Shown here: in pieces, positions 40,565 to 48,585 of the stretch
How the letters are laid out: each line of letters starts with the position of its first letter
Position numbering within the stretch: the first letter of the stretch is position 1
DNA from: Pantoea vagans
GTDB lineage: Bacteria; Pseudomonadota; Gammaproteobacteria; Enterobacterales; Enterobacteriaceae
Direction of reading: 5' to 3'
Length of the DNA: 64,000 nt
Assembly (NCBI RefSeq): GCF_001506165.1
Contig: NZ_CP011427.1
Coordinates: 2,108,001 to 2,172,000 of the forward strand
The notes under the pieces: generated by a model
What the model was told of the DNA's origin: nothing
What the model saw: the letters and a program-made list of their open reading frames with translations, nothing else
Databases searched by the model: none
Position numbers and translations under genes: made by a program

Positions 40565-41485
40565 ATGGATAGTGATGATATGAAGTTTAGAATAGTTTAC
40601 GATGGACCAGCTCTGGATACGCATGAAATGGATGTGCGTGATCTTGCGCCTGCACTGCTGTCGCTATCAGATGCCTTGGAAGAAGCTGGGAAAACTATTT
40701 ATGGAAGAGAAAAGCGCATATCAGTCAAAGTTAACGCATCTTTCAGGGCCGGGTCATTTGGAGTTGATTTAATTGCGCAATCATCATCATTAACAAGTCA
40801 AATTATGGGTGTCTTCTCAGGAAATAACGCCTCTGCTGCCTGCAACATCATAAGTCTTGTTGGCTTTGGATATTACGCTACAAAAGAATCCTACAAAGGA
40901 CTCATCCAACTAATAAAGTGGATTGGACCGAGGAAAATAAAAAGAATTGAGCCAACATTTGATGGTTGTACAACTATTATAGTTGATGATGAAAGCGAGA
41001 TTTTTGACGATCAAGTCGTTGAACTTTACAAGAATAAAAAACTTAGGCGATCCCTTGAGAAGGTGATTACCAAACCCTTGGAAAAAGATGGGATTGATAG
41101 TTTTGCAGTAACCATCGATAATGGAAAAACATTTGTAGAAGTAAGTAAAGATGAGGCAATTTATTTCAAAGTAGATGGGGTAGCCGAAACTATTATTTCT
41201 GAATCTACGACTGAAAAGGCTCTTCAGCCTATTGATATCTCTTTCAGGGAAGGCAAAAGATGGCAATTTTCTGATGGCGGATCTTTATTTGAAGCAGAGG
41301 TTAGTGACCAGCACTTTATTGAAGCCATTGACAATCAGACGGTCGCCTTCGCTAAGGGAGATCTTTTATTGGTTGATTTAAAGGTTACTCAATTTCTAGC
41401 TGAAAAGGGAATTAAGACTACTTTTGAAATTATTAACGTTAAGAAAATAATAAATCCTCAACGGCAAATCGACTTCCCATTTTGA
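40565..41485 (+). CDS. Unknown cargo protein beside cI (DUF7946-like?)
   Basis: The 306-residue soluble protein starts at 40565. The N-terminal region (FRIVYDGPALDTHEMDVRDLAPALLSL, shown here only as two parts: FRIVYDGPALD and DVRDLAPALLSL) is followed by a short hydrophobic stretch (AACNIISLVGFGYYA) and a basic C-terminal domain. AT-rich compared with neighbours. I believe related proteins are classed as DUF7946; function unknown. Placement between cI and pL is where lambdoid phages keep superinfection-exclusion genes such as rexAB or sieB. Confidence 0.7.
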   Translation: MDSDDMKFRIVYDGPALDTHEMDVRDLAPALLSLSDALEEAGKTIYGREKRISVKVNASFRAGSFGVDLIAQSSSLTSQIMGVFSGNNASAACNIISLVGFGYYATKESYKGLIQLIKWIGPRKIKRIEPTFDGCTTIIVDDESEIFDDQVVELYKNKKLRRSLEKVITKPLEKDGIDSFAVTIDNGKTFVEVSKDEAIYFKVDGVAETIISESTTEKALQPIDISFREGKRWQFSDGGSLFEAEVSDQHFIEAIDNQTVAFAKGDLLLVDLKVTQFLAEKGIKTTFEIINVKKIINPQRQIDFPF

Positions 41486-41537
41486 TCGAAATTTGTAAAC
41501 GCGAAGTATTATAATCCAGCCGCCGCGCCAGGTTTTT

Positions 41538-41723
41538 TCATGCCACCGGCAACCAACCCGTCCTGACCAGTTCCGCAGCATCCCTGTAGACCCCCTTCCC
41601 GATCACGTTCGTTTCCCGCCGTCGCATCTCCTCCAGTTTCTCCGATAGCGTGTATTCAGTTATCAACTCATCACTGAATTTTAGTTCAAGCACCGCCGTG
41701 CCGATTGCCGTGGTGATCATCAC
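41538..41723 (-). CDS. Possible small minus-strand gene in the immunity region
   Basis: The 61-residue frame (VLELKFSDELITEY, EKLEEMRRRETNVIGKGVY) has a plausible protein-like composition but a poor ribosome site. It faces away from pL. Weak call. Confidence 0.35.
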   Translation of the reverse strand: MMITTAIGTAVLELKFSDELITEYTLSEKLEEMRRRETNVIGKGVYRDAAELVRTGWLPVA

Positions 41724-41850
41724 TGCACGTTCTTCGTTTAGTTCGAAAAGTCATCAACTCAATTTTCACTCAAATCAGCATATCACAACTGCGACTTTGC
41801 GGGCTTTATAGTACCTATTGAAAATAAATTCCCTTTCAAATCATAAAATT

Positions 41851-41913
41851 CATCACCGCTCGTAATTTAATATCACCACTAGTGTTGACTATAAAATTAC
41901 TATTGGTGATACT
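41851..41913 (+). promoter_or_regulatory. oL operators and pL
   Basis: pL is ttgact (41885-41890), 17 bp, gatact (41908-41913). Operator-like sites are atcaccgctcgtaat (41852-41866), atcaccactagtgtt (41872-41886) and attactattggtgat (41896-41910). The last is the inverse of oR atcaccaatagtaat. It drives N and the recombination/int operon. Confidence 0.88.
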
Positions 41914-41956
41914 AAGCCTATCAGCAGGACGCTGGCTAACAACGAAACGGATAACA

Positions 41957-42005
41957 CGCTCTTGTAAAAACGGTGACGGATCACCTACGTGGCTGAAAAG
42001 CCAAC
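41957..42005 (+). promoter_or_regulatory. nutL site
   Basis: boxA-like cgctcttg (41957-41964) is followed by boxB tggct-gaaa-agcca (about 41990-42003), a 5-bp stem with a GAAA loop. It lies between pL and N. Confidence 0.82.
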
Positions 42006-42107
42006 TAATACCAAAGCGTGAGTTTTGGGATGGGAAAGTGCAGCCCACCGAGGCGAGCCGAAGATAAGCACCGGCGCCCATCACTAAAATTCACTCAGGA
42101 GGTATCT

Positions 42108-42434
42108 ATGACACGCAGAACTCAATTCACTGGTTCAGCTGCAGGTCGTCGACGAGAACGCCGTGCAGGCCTCCAGAGCGAAGCCAGCAACAGTTCAGAA
42201 GTAATGCACCGCCCTACTCCAAATCGCGTCGTGTTGCAGTGCAAGCGCAGGGTAACACCAAGCGTTAATCGCGCAGTCGACACCGAGACTGATTATCACA
42301 AGCAGATTCTGGCGGGTGCCGCAGCATATGTTGAATACCGCATCAGCAGCAAATTTCAGAAGGTCAGCAACGAAGCGGGTCGTCAGATTCATGCGGTGCA
42401 GAAAATGCGAGGCAAGTCGATCCCATTGATATGA
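42108..42434 (+). CDS. N: N antitermination protein
   Basis: The 108-residue protein starts at 42108 behind aggagg. The arginine-rich boxB-binding motif is AAGRRRERRAGLQSEA near residue 10, closely like lambda RRRERRAEKQ. With nutL and nutR present and pL directly upstream the assignment is firm. It lets RNA polymerase pass early terminators. Confidence 0.9.
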   Translation: MTRRTQFTGSAAGRRRERRAGLQSEASNSSEVMHRPTPNRVVLQCKRRVTPSVNRAVDTETDYHKQILAGAAAYVEYRISSKFQKVSNEAGRQIHAVQKMRGKSIPLI

Positions 42435-42491
42435 GGTGAGTAAAGTTGAATGGTCTGAACTGCCAACACATTGCGCTGGCATTTAAAATGT

Positions 42492-42854
42492 TCAGTTCTT
42501 AGGAAGAGTTTTATCAGAAGCTTCACTTACACCGGTAATATCATTAAGACCGTCATGATTAATTTCTTCGTCAGCACCATCAACCGCTCTGGAGATGCTC
42601 AACAAATTTTGAAGTTCGCTTAACAATAATGCAGCGTCTGACTTCAACACCTCATCGGTCTCTACTGAATCAATAACTGTGTTGATAGCTTTATTTGCTC
42701 CCTCTATCATCTCGGTAACGCCGCCCTGCTTCCCTACAGCTAAAACAAGTGCACTTATCAGTAGGGATTGAGCTTCAACACGGGCTGTTAATTGTTTCAT
42801 CTCCGCATCAATGTGGGAAATTTTGGCAAGCATGCTTAAGACAACGTTTTTCAT
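42492..42854 (-). CDS. Helical phage protein opposite the pL operon
   Basis: The 120-residue protein has an N-terminal MLAKISHIDAEMKQLTARVEAQ coiled segment, a hydrophobic stretch (SLLISALVLAVGKQGGV) and an acidic C-terminus. It is transcribed against pL just after N, the place of sieB in P22/lambda, but it does not resemble SieB. I recall similar proteins in other enterobacterial prophages. Function unknown. Confidence 0.65.
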   Translation of the reverse strand: MKNVVLSMLAKISHIDAEMKQLTARVEAQSLLISALVLAVGKQGGVTEMIEGANKAINTVIDSVETDEVLKSDAALLLSELQNLLSISRAVDGADEEINHDGLNDITGVSEASDKTLPKN

Positions 42855-43014
42855 GTCATTGACCCCATAAAACTTGGATCATAACTTCAGAAAGGAGCGC
42901 TGCAAACAACATAGTTCCTAAAATTTCTAACCCGTCTCATGCCAAATTTTTGAAACCTAAAATGTGGTTACTTTTTCATCAACCGATAAACATCGAGCAA
43001 CATCAGTTACTTAC

Positions 43015-43140
43015 TCACTTTCGCCGACAGCGTTCGGAACACTTGCGAACCTCATCCCAGCACTTTTCCCATTTTTTACGCCAAGTAAAGGGGCGGCCAC
43101 AAACTGTGCAAATTTTGGTTGGGAGTTCGTTTTTATTCAC
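43015..43140 (-). CDS. DUF2256 small zinc-ribbon protein
   Basis: The 41-residue protein starts at GTG 43140 with aaggaa upstream and overlaps the previous gene by 8 bp. The DUF2256 pattern [19 protein letters not shown] followed by CSERCRRK gives two C-x2/3-C pairs for zinc. In bacterial chromosomes DUF2256 genes often accompany photolyase-like genes; none is here. Confidence 0.85.
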   Translation of the reverse strand: MNKNELPTKICTVCGRPFTWRKKWEKCWDEVRKCSERCRRK

Positions 43141-43396
43141 GGTGTTCCTTATGAGATTTGGCCTCAACAAGAATCAGCGGACATTTCCTCACTTTACAGG
43201 CTTGGGAATACGCCAATTCACATACATCGCAAATACTTCTTACTTCAGACTGATATTCGTACTCCATGTAATAACGGAAGTTGCCACCATTCGTATCTGT
43301 TCGCCAGAAACGGAGGGGTTCCAGTAGTTCATCTAGCTGCCTGAAAGTCAGGCCTGTGGGGTTATGAAAACCCACTCTTACGCGATAAGTAGTCAT
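43133..43396 (-). CDS. Hypothetical protein coupled to DUF2256
   Basis: The 87-residue protein starts at 43396. It contains [18 protein letters not shown], a Tyr/Glu-rich strand, and a Cys-containing segment ([18 protein letters not shown]) that may bind metal. Its stop overlaps the GTG of the DUF2256 gene, so the two form an operon opposite to pL. Not recognised. Confidence 0.55.
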   Translation of the reverse strand: MTTYRVRVGFHNPTGLTFRQLDELLEPLRFWRTDTNGGNFRYYMEYEYQSEVRSICDVCELAYSQACKVRKCPLILVEAKSHKEHRE

Positions 43397-43472
43397 GATT
43401 TGATAATCCCTAACCCTCTGATTTGTTACAACCCGGTAATTAATCTCGCTGTGATAGGGATTTCCTAAATAC

Positions 43473-43497
43473 ACCCGCCTCTGAGCGGGTATTTTTT
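43473..43497 (+). terminator. Early leftward-operon terminator (tL-like)
   Basis: acccgc-ctctga-gcgggt is followed by attttttt, ending just before the ribosome site of the next gene. Without N, pL transcription should stop here. Confidence 0.8.
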
Positions 43498-43515
43498 TGC
43501 CCGCAGGAGAAGGAA

Positions 43516-44628
43516 ATGAGTGAAACAACGGATTTAGTCGTCATCGAAAAGTCGAACGCGATGGCGGTGTTTACTACCAAAGAGCAGCTCGACCCGATCA
43601 TTGAAGCAATCGAGAAAGAGGCGCGCAGCCTTGTTCCTGATGTCACCACGAAGAAAGGCCGTGATGCTATTGCATCAATGGCGCATAAGGTGGCCCGCTC
43701 TAAAACCTATATCGACAACGCAGGCAAGGAGCTGGTTGCCGAGCTTAAAGCCCTGCCTAAGCAGATTGACGAAAGCCGCCGCGTGGTGCGTGAGCGTCTT
43801 GACGCTCTAAAGGATGAAGTGCGTCGACCACTTAATGAGTGGGAGCAGGCAGAAGACGAACGCAAGCAGGCATTACGGCAGCGATTGGCTGACCTCAGGG
43901 CGCTGGCAGACGTTATTGACGATGCAGGTAACTATCTGCCGTCCTCTGACATTCAGGCCCGTCTCAGTGAAGCCAAAGCAGTGACGCTGGATGACACTTG
44001 GCAGGAAATTGCCACTGAAGCAGGTGTGGCTAAGGATGCCACAGTGCAGAAGCTGGAATCCGCGGTAATTGTAGCCAAACAGCGTGAAGACCAGGCCGCT
44101 GAACTCGAGCGCCTCCGCAAAGAAGCGGAAGAGAAAGCGCGCCGCGATCACGAAGAGAAGTTGAAGCAGGAAGCCGCTGAAGCCGCCCGCCGTGAAGCCG
44201 AACAGAAAGCACAGGTTGAGCACGAAGCAGCAGAGCGCCGCGAAGCAGAGTTGAAGGCCAAAGCAGAACAGGCAGAGCGTGACCGTATCGCCGCACAGGA
44301 ACGTGCAGAGCGCGAAGCCAGGGAAGCGCAGGAGCGAACCGCCAGACTGGCGCAGGAAGCTCGTGAGCAGGCTGAACGCGAGAAGCAGGCAGCCATCGCC
44401 GAAGAGCAGCGCAAAGCCAAAGCGGCGGAGGATGCCCGCCTGGCTGAAGAGAAACGCATCGCCGACGAAACTGCAAAGCGCGCAGCAAACGAAGCGCACC
44501 GCAAAGCAGTGGGTACCGCTGTAGTTAACGCGCTGATCGCTAACGCTGGCCTGTCACGCGAAGCAGCTATCGCCACTCTGGTAGCGCTGAAAGACGGCCT
44601 GATTCCTCACACCACCATCAATTACTGA
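43516..44628 (+). CDS. Coiled-coil phage protein of the recombination block
   Basis: Residues 1-160 of the 370 are folded (TTKEQLDPIIEAIEKEARSL, SKTYIDNAGKELVAELKALP). Residues 180-325 are an almost pure Glu/Ala/Lys/Arg coiled coil, and the last 40 are compact (GLSREAAIATLVALKDGLI). It is often labelled TolA-like because of composition, but position before recE/recT points to a DNA-metabolism accessory role. Confidence 0.8.
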   Translation: MSETTDLVVIEKSNAMAVFTTKEQLDPIIEAIEKEARSLVPDVTTKKGRDAIASMAHKVARSKTYIDNAGKELVAELKALPKQIDESRRVVRERLDALKDEVRRPLNEWEQAEDERKQALRQRLADLRALADVIDDAGNYLPSSDIQARLSEAKAVTLDDTWQEIATEAGVAKDATVQKLESAVIVAKQREDQAAELERLRKEAEEKARRDHEEKLKQEAAEAARREAEQKAQVEHEAAERREAELKAKAEQAERDRIAAQERAEREAREAQERTARLAQEAREQAEREKQAAIAEEQRKAKAAEDARLAEEKRIADETAKRAANEAHRKAVGTAVVNALIANAGLSREAAIATLVALKDGLIPHTTINY

Positions 44629-44662
44629 TCACCCAATCTAACCAACACCAAGGAAACCCACG

Positions 44663-44842
44663 ATGTCATATGCAATCGCGGGCGATGCCATCGTGGCTCG
44701 CCCTAGCTTTACCACGCCTGTAATCAACCAGTTCGCATTCAAATTATCAGGTGCAGACGTTATGCACTGGCAGCCAAAAAGCCGCTTGCAGCAGCTTTGG
44801 GAGCGTTTGGTTGAAGTTATCACGCAGGACGGCAACCCATGA
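44663..44842 (+). CDS. 59-residue phage protein
   Basis: The ATG follows aagga. The frame contains GDAIVARPSFTTPVINQFAF and a C-terminal amphipathic helix (QQLWERLVEVI). Its stop overlaps the next start (atga). It is part of the recombination operon; function unknown. Confidence 0.65.
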   Translation: MSYAIAGDAIVARPSFTTPVINQFAFKLSGADVMHWQPKSRLQQLWERLVEVITQDGNP

Positions 44843-44982
44843 AATCAGAACAAAAAGCCGAGCAGTACCAGAAGCAACAGGAAACGTGGGACCGCCAACG
44901 CGCCGAGTTACTGAAGCGCTCCAACGGCTTCACCTTCATCAACGCTTTTTTGCAGCGCCTGATCATGGGGGAACGCAAATGA
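44839..44982 (+). CDS. 47-residue charged phage protein
   Basis: The helical, basic, Gln-rich protein (EQKAEQYQKQQETWDRQRAEL) is translationally coupled on both sides by atga overlaps. It lies between two small genes upstream of recE. Function unknown. Confidence 0.65.
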   Translation: MKSEQKAEQYQKQQETWDRQRAELLKRSNGFTFINAFLQRLIMGERK

Positions 44983-45296
44983 AATTCCGCCTGCACAACA
45001 AAGACGGAAAAGAGGTTCAGGCCATTGCCAACAGCCTGCCGGATGGCGAACTACAGATCATCGCAGCACGTGTTGACGAAATCATGAATAAGCGCGGCAT
45101 GAGCCCTATTGTGGCGCCAGCCTGCGCATGGATGCTTCGCCACTTCGACCATGAAGCCATGGGCATGTTTGACATGGATGATGAGCTGGAAATGGCAGCT
45201 GACGCATTCATGCGCGACATGATGATCACCGCCGCTAAGCGCGAGCGGGCAATTGAAATCTGGAAGCACAAACACAGTTACGACGAGGTGGCGTGA
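44979..45296 (+). CDS. 105-residue phage protein upstream of recE
   Basis: The start at 44979 overlaps the previous stop. The sequence is helical and acidic in the middle (ELQIIAARVDEIMNK, then FDMDDELEMAADAFMRDMM) and ends in a basic helix. The stop overlaps the recE start (tgatg). It is a likely accessory of the RecE/RecT system by position only. Confidence 0.68.
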   Translation: MKFRLHNKDGKEVQAIANSLPDGELQIIAARVDEIMNKRGMSPIVAPACAWMLRHFDHEAMGMFDMDDELEMAADAFMRDMMITAAKRERAIEIWKHKHSYDEVA

Positions 45297-46114
45297 TGGA
45301 ACCGGGCATTTACTTCGATATCAGCAATGAGGCGTATCACCATGGCGCCGGGATCAGCAAATCACAGCTGGACGACATTTCGATTAACCCCGCCATTTTC
45401 CAGTGGCGCAAAGAAGCGCCGGAAGACGAAGAGAAGAAATCGGCACTCGACATGGGAACGGCACTTCACTGCTTGCTGCTCGAGCCGGAAGAGTTCGATA
45501 AGCGCTTCATCATCGCACCGGAGTTTAACCGCCGAACCAACGAGGGCAAGGCGAGCGAAAAAGCCTTCCTGGCGGATTGCAGCGGCATGGGTATGACGGT
45601 CATGGATGCCGAACAGGGGCGCAAGTTGCAACTGATGCGCACCAGCGCCCTCGCCCACCCCGCCGCGCGCTGGCTGCTTGAAGCTGAGGGCCATCAGGAA
45701 GCCTCGATTTACTGGAACGATGACCAGACCGGTGAGTTGTGCCGGATTCGGCCTGACAAATTCCTCACCGGGCAGCCAGTCATCGTGGACGTGAAGAAGG
45801 TGGCGGACATGAGCCGCTTCGCCCGCCACGTTGAAGAGTTCCGCTACCACGTTCAGGACGCCTACTACCGCGAAGGCTACAGCAAGCACTTCGGCGAATA
45901 CCCGCTTTTCGTTTTCATCGCCGTCAGCGAGTCGATTGATTGCGGCCGGTACCCGGTTCGCGTGTTCCAGCTATGTGAGGATGACGTCACGGTTGGTTAT
46001 GACCTGTTCCGCCGCGACCTGACCGCCTACCACGAATGCATGCAGTCCGGTAACTGGGGCGGCATTGAAGAAATCACGCGCCCTGAGTGGGCTAAGAGAA
46101 AGGATTACGCATGA
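45296..46114 (+). CDS. recE: RecE-type exonuclease (C-terminal catalytic domain form)
   Basis: The 272-residue protein is the PD-(D/E)XK nuclease domain of exodeoxyribonuclease VIII. It has GISKSQLDDISINPAIFQW near the N-terminus, SALDMGTALHCLLLEPE, the catalytic acid region RIRPDKF followed by VIVDVKK, and HVQDAYYREGY. It resects 5' strands and hands DNA to RecT. It overlaps recT by 4 bp. Confidence 0.9.
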   Translation: MEPGIYFDISNEAYHHGAGISKSQLDDISINPAIFQWRKEAPEDEEKKSALDMGTALHCLLLEPEEFDKRFIIAPEFNRRTNEGKASEKAFLADCSGMGMTVMDAEQGRKLQLMRTSALAHPAARWLLEAEGHQEASIYWNDDQTGELCRIRPDKFLTGQPVIVDVKKVADMSRFARHVEEFRYHVQDAYYREGYSKHFGEYPLFVFIAVSESIDCGRYPVRVFQLCEDDVTVGYDLFRRDLTAYHECMQSGNWGGIEEITRPEWAKRKDYA

Positions 46115-47010
46115 GCAACGAACTGACGCAGTCACCAGTCAATGAGGCTGACACTAAGGCAGCCATCTTCAGCCCGAGCGGCCTGCAGAAGTTACAGGCG
46201 TTTGCCAATGTGATGGCAGAAGGTCGCGCAACGGTACCGGCACATCTGGCCGGCAAGCCTGCTGACTGTCTGGCGATCGCTCTGCAGGCCGCGCAATGGG
46301 GAATGAACCCCTACGCAGTCGCGCAGAAAACGCATCTGGTTAACGGCACACTGGGATATGAAGCTCAGTTGGTTAACGCAGTAATCACCAGCTCAACCGC
46401 TGTGCAGGGGCGTTTTAAATATGAATATGGCGGCGACTGGGAGAAGTTTAAGCCGGGGGCAGCTAACGCGGCCAATGAGCGAGGCTTGTTTGTGCGCGTC
46501 GGCGCAGTGCTGCGCGGTGAAACTGACGTCACCTGGGGTGAACCGCTATTTATGGAGTACGTCACCACGCGTAATTCCCCGCTATGGAAAACGGCACCAA
46601 AACAGCAGTTGGCTTATCTGGCCGTCAAATACTGGGCGCGCCTTTACTGCCCTGATGTGATCCTTGACGTTTATACGCCAGACGAGTTCGAGCCACAGCA
46701 GCGGTCAGAACGTGATGTTACTCCGGCGCGCAGCCGTGCCGACCTGAACAACCTGATCAACAACAAGACAGAAACACAGCAGCCTGAGCGCGAAATTAAC
46801 CCAGCGACGAACACCAGTGCCCCAAAGCGCACGCCGGATGAACTGCTTGCAGATTTTACCGAAGAGGCTGGAAAGGCGGATTCAATTGACCGCCTGGACA
46901 AGTGCTACAAATACGCCTCGAAGCATCTGGCGGAGCAAGCAGAACTGCTTGATCAGGCAACCAACACCTACCTCAATCACAAATCGCGACTGGAAGAATC
47001 CGGATCGTAA
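46111..47010 (+). CDS. recT: RecT single-strand annealing protein
   Basis: The 299-residue protein has the RecT core: CLAIALQAAQWGMNPYAVAQ, HLVNGTLGYEAQLVNAVI, GRFKYEYGGDW and KQQLAYLAVKYWARLYCPDVI. A less conserved charged C-terminus follows. It anneals complementary strands with RecE, allowing RecA-independent recombination. Confidence 0.93.
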   Translation: MSNELTQSPVNEADTKAAIFSPSGLQKLQAFANVMAEGRATVPAHLAGKPADCLAIALQAAQWGMNPYAVAQKTHLVNGTLGYEAQLVNAVITSSTAVQGRFKYEYGGDWEKFKPGAANAANERGLFVRVGAVLRGETDVTWGEPLFMEYVTTRNSPLWKTAPKQQLAYLAVKYWARLYCPDVILDVYTPDEFEPQQRSERDVTPARSRADLNNLINNKTETQQPEREINPATNTSAPKRTPDELLADFTEEAGKADSIDRLDKCYKYASKHLAEQAELLDQATNTYLNHKSRLEESGS

Positions 47011-47012
47011 TT

Positions 47013-47084
47013 ATGCGCAGCATCCCTCAGTACCGGAGAAACGGACGCCCAAACCAAGGCTTTAAGGAGAAAACCGTTTATTAA
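47013..47084 (+). CDS. Possible 23-residue basic peptide
   Basis: A short frame two bases after recT (PQYRRNGRPNQGFKEK) without a clear ribosome site. It may be translated by reinitiation. Weak call. Confidence 0.3.
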   Translation: MRSIPQYRRNGRPNQGFKEKTVY

Positions 47085-47099
47085 CTCATCAAAAAACCA

Positions 47100-47183
47100 A
47101 TGACAGGGGGCGAATTAAGCGCCCTTTTTCAAATGTCACTCGGTGAGTTTAACGCGCTCATGCAAGGCTACCTTCGTGGTTAA
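47100..47183 (+). CDS. Possible 27-residue peptide
   Basis: The frame from ATG 47100 (ELSALFQMSLGEFNALMQGY) has protein-like composition but no ribosome site. A terminator-like gggcg-aattaag-cgccc plus five T residues (47108-47129) overlaps it. One or the other may be real. Confidence 0.3.
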   Translation: MTGGELSALFQMSLGEFNALMQGYLRG

Positions 47184-47224
47184 ATGGCAGTGATTAACGC
47201 CAGCGCATCGATTAGGTTGAAGAA

Positions 47225-47350
47225 ATGATTCCCGGTAAGTTTGGCCTACCAAGGCAGATGAGCCCTGAAGCGAAAGAGGCGGACCTGATTATGCGGCTGC
47301 CGAACGCCGTAGCCTCGATTAAGATGACGGCGGGCATGCCAGATTCTTGA
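47225..47350 (+). CDS. Possible 41-residue protein
   Basis: The frame (GKFGLPRQMSPEAKEADLIM, then AGMPDS) has good codon composition and a weak ribosome site, continuing the direction of the recombination operon. Not recognised. Confidence 0.35.
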   Translation: MIPGKFGLPRQMSPEAKEADLIMRLPNAVASIKMTAGMPDS

Positions 47351-47642
47351 AAATGTTGAGCCTGATGCGTTCCTGCCCCCCCGATCAATCCTCGCTAGGC
47401 ACCCGTACTTTTCCTGCAGCACTACAATGATCTCAGAGAAGTAGCCATGGCTTAACACCGCTCTCGCGGCGTATCAATCAAATCGAACGCGATTAAGTGG
47501 ATGCACCGCCGCAAATTAGCGGTCGAATACCCTACGTCAACAGTTACGTATGCTTTATATATAAGTCCAATTATTTAAACTTTTAATTAGAATAAATCAT
47601 AGGAAAATTATATAATTAAAAATCCCTTAATCCCCAAATTGA

Positions 47643-47668
47643 AAGCGCAGTTTAAAAACTGCGCTTTG
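47643..47668. terminator. Bidirectional hairpin after the DUF2971-like gene
   Basis: aaagcgcagttt / aaactgcgcttt is a perfect 12-bp stem with a 2-base loop. It can end the minus-strand gene and shield it from the pL operon. Confidence 0.65.
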
Positions 47669-47674
47669 ATTACC

Positions 47675-48451
47675 TCACTGATTATTGATACTTATAATAT
47701 GAGAGTGTACATCCACCCTCTCCAAGCCCCATGAGTCATCTTTTAACCTGCAAAAGTAGACTTTTGCATCAGGGAAATACTTTTTGGTTTTATTAATGAC
47801 TAGTTCAACATATTCCTTGTGGTATGAGTTTCTCATTCCAAAATATATTTCCTTCACTGCGGCCCGCTCAATACTTTCTATAAAGCTCTTCTTAGTTCTA
47901 CCAGTATTTCTTATTACTCTAACCTCTTCCTCATAAGACCATTCTTGGGCTTTCATGAGGAATACCCTTTGCATGGTTTCTAAATTTTCATACTCAAACC
48001 TATGAGCTCCACCTTCAAAAAATTGATAGTTATCACTTTTTAAATAATGGTGAAATGGTCTCGTTTTAGTGTAAATAACACTACCAAACTTTGCTGGCAA
48101 AACATTTTTCGACTCATCGTTTAACCCAGCTTCATTCACATCTATACCTATAACCATCCCAGCATGCGCGTGATTATTTATGTCAAGGCTTATAAAATTT
48201 CTATTCGAAAACTTATGCCCATAAGCATAATGCGACCACATTAAAGAATTCAGTGGATTTCTGGAGAGGGATAATGCCCCATAACATTGAGATAAAGTCA
48301 TCAAATTCCAGTCGTGATTTTTTGAACCATCATATTTAAGCGCTGCAGCTTCAAAAGGATCATTCAGTTCATCAATCCTAGTGAACCTTACCGAAGGACT
48401 CCTTAATAAAAATCTTGAAAGATTAAGCCTGTGATATTTATAAAGAATCAA
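47675..48451 (-). CDS. DUF2971-like cargo protein
   Basis: The 258-residue AT-rich gene is isolated and opposite to its neighbours, in a gap between the recombination and methyltransferase blocks. The DUF2971 pattern is visible: LYKYHRLN at the start, RFTRIDELNDPFEAA, SLMWSHYAYGHK, AGMVIGIDV, and EWSYEEEVRVI. Members occur in defence islands and prophages with unproven roles. It probably has its own promoter in the lysogen. Confidence 0.78.
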   Translation of the reverse strand: MILYKYHRLNLSRFLLRSPSVRFTRIDELNDPFEAAALKYDGSKNHDWNLMTLSQCYGALSLSRNPLNSLMWSHYAYGHKFSNRNFISLDINNHAHAGMVIGIDVNEAGLNDESKNVLPAKFGSVIYTKTRPFHHYLKSDNYQFFEGGAHRFEYENLETMQRVFLMKAQEWSYEEEVRVIRNTGRTKKSFIESIERAAVKEIYFGMRNSYHKEYVELVINKTKKYFPDAKVYFCRLKDDSWGLERVDVHSHIISINNQ

Positions 48452-48585
48452 AACGCCCCCTTTAGTTTAACTTTAAATCCTGATTGCCAATCATAGTTGC
48501 TTTAGAGGCATAAAAATGATGCCCCATTCAAAAATCCCATAAATTAAGTTGAAAATCGATTAGTTAAATTTAGGAGTATTAGGAA

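Noticed and set aside
42950..43344. Two overlapping plus-strand frames downstream of N
   Set aside because: Antisense to the DUF2256 gene and its partner, which have coupled starts and a recognisable zinc motif.
44030..44576. Long minus-strand frames opposite the coiled-coil gene
   Set aside because: Typical antisense frames of a Glu/Ala/Lys/Arg-rich coding region; composition (Leu/Ser/Cys rich) is not protein-like.
47246..47458. 70-codon minus-strand frame after recT
   Set aside because: Arg/His-rich composition and no ribosome site; the opposite strand has a more plausible small frame.
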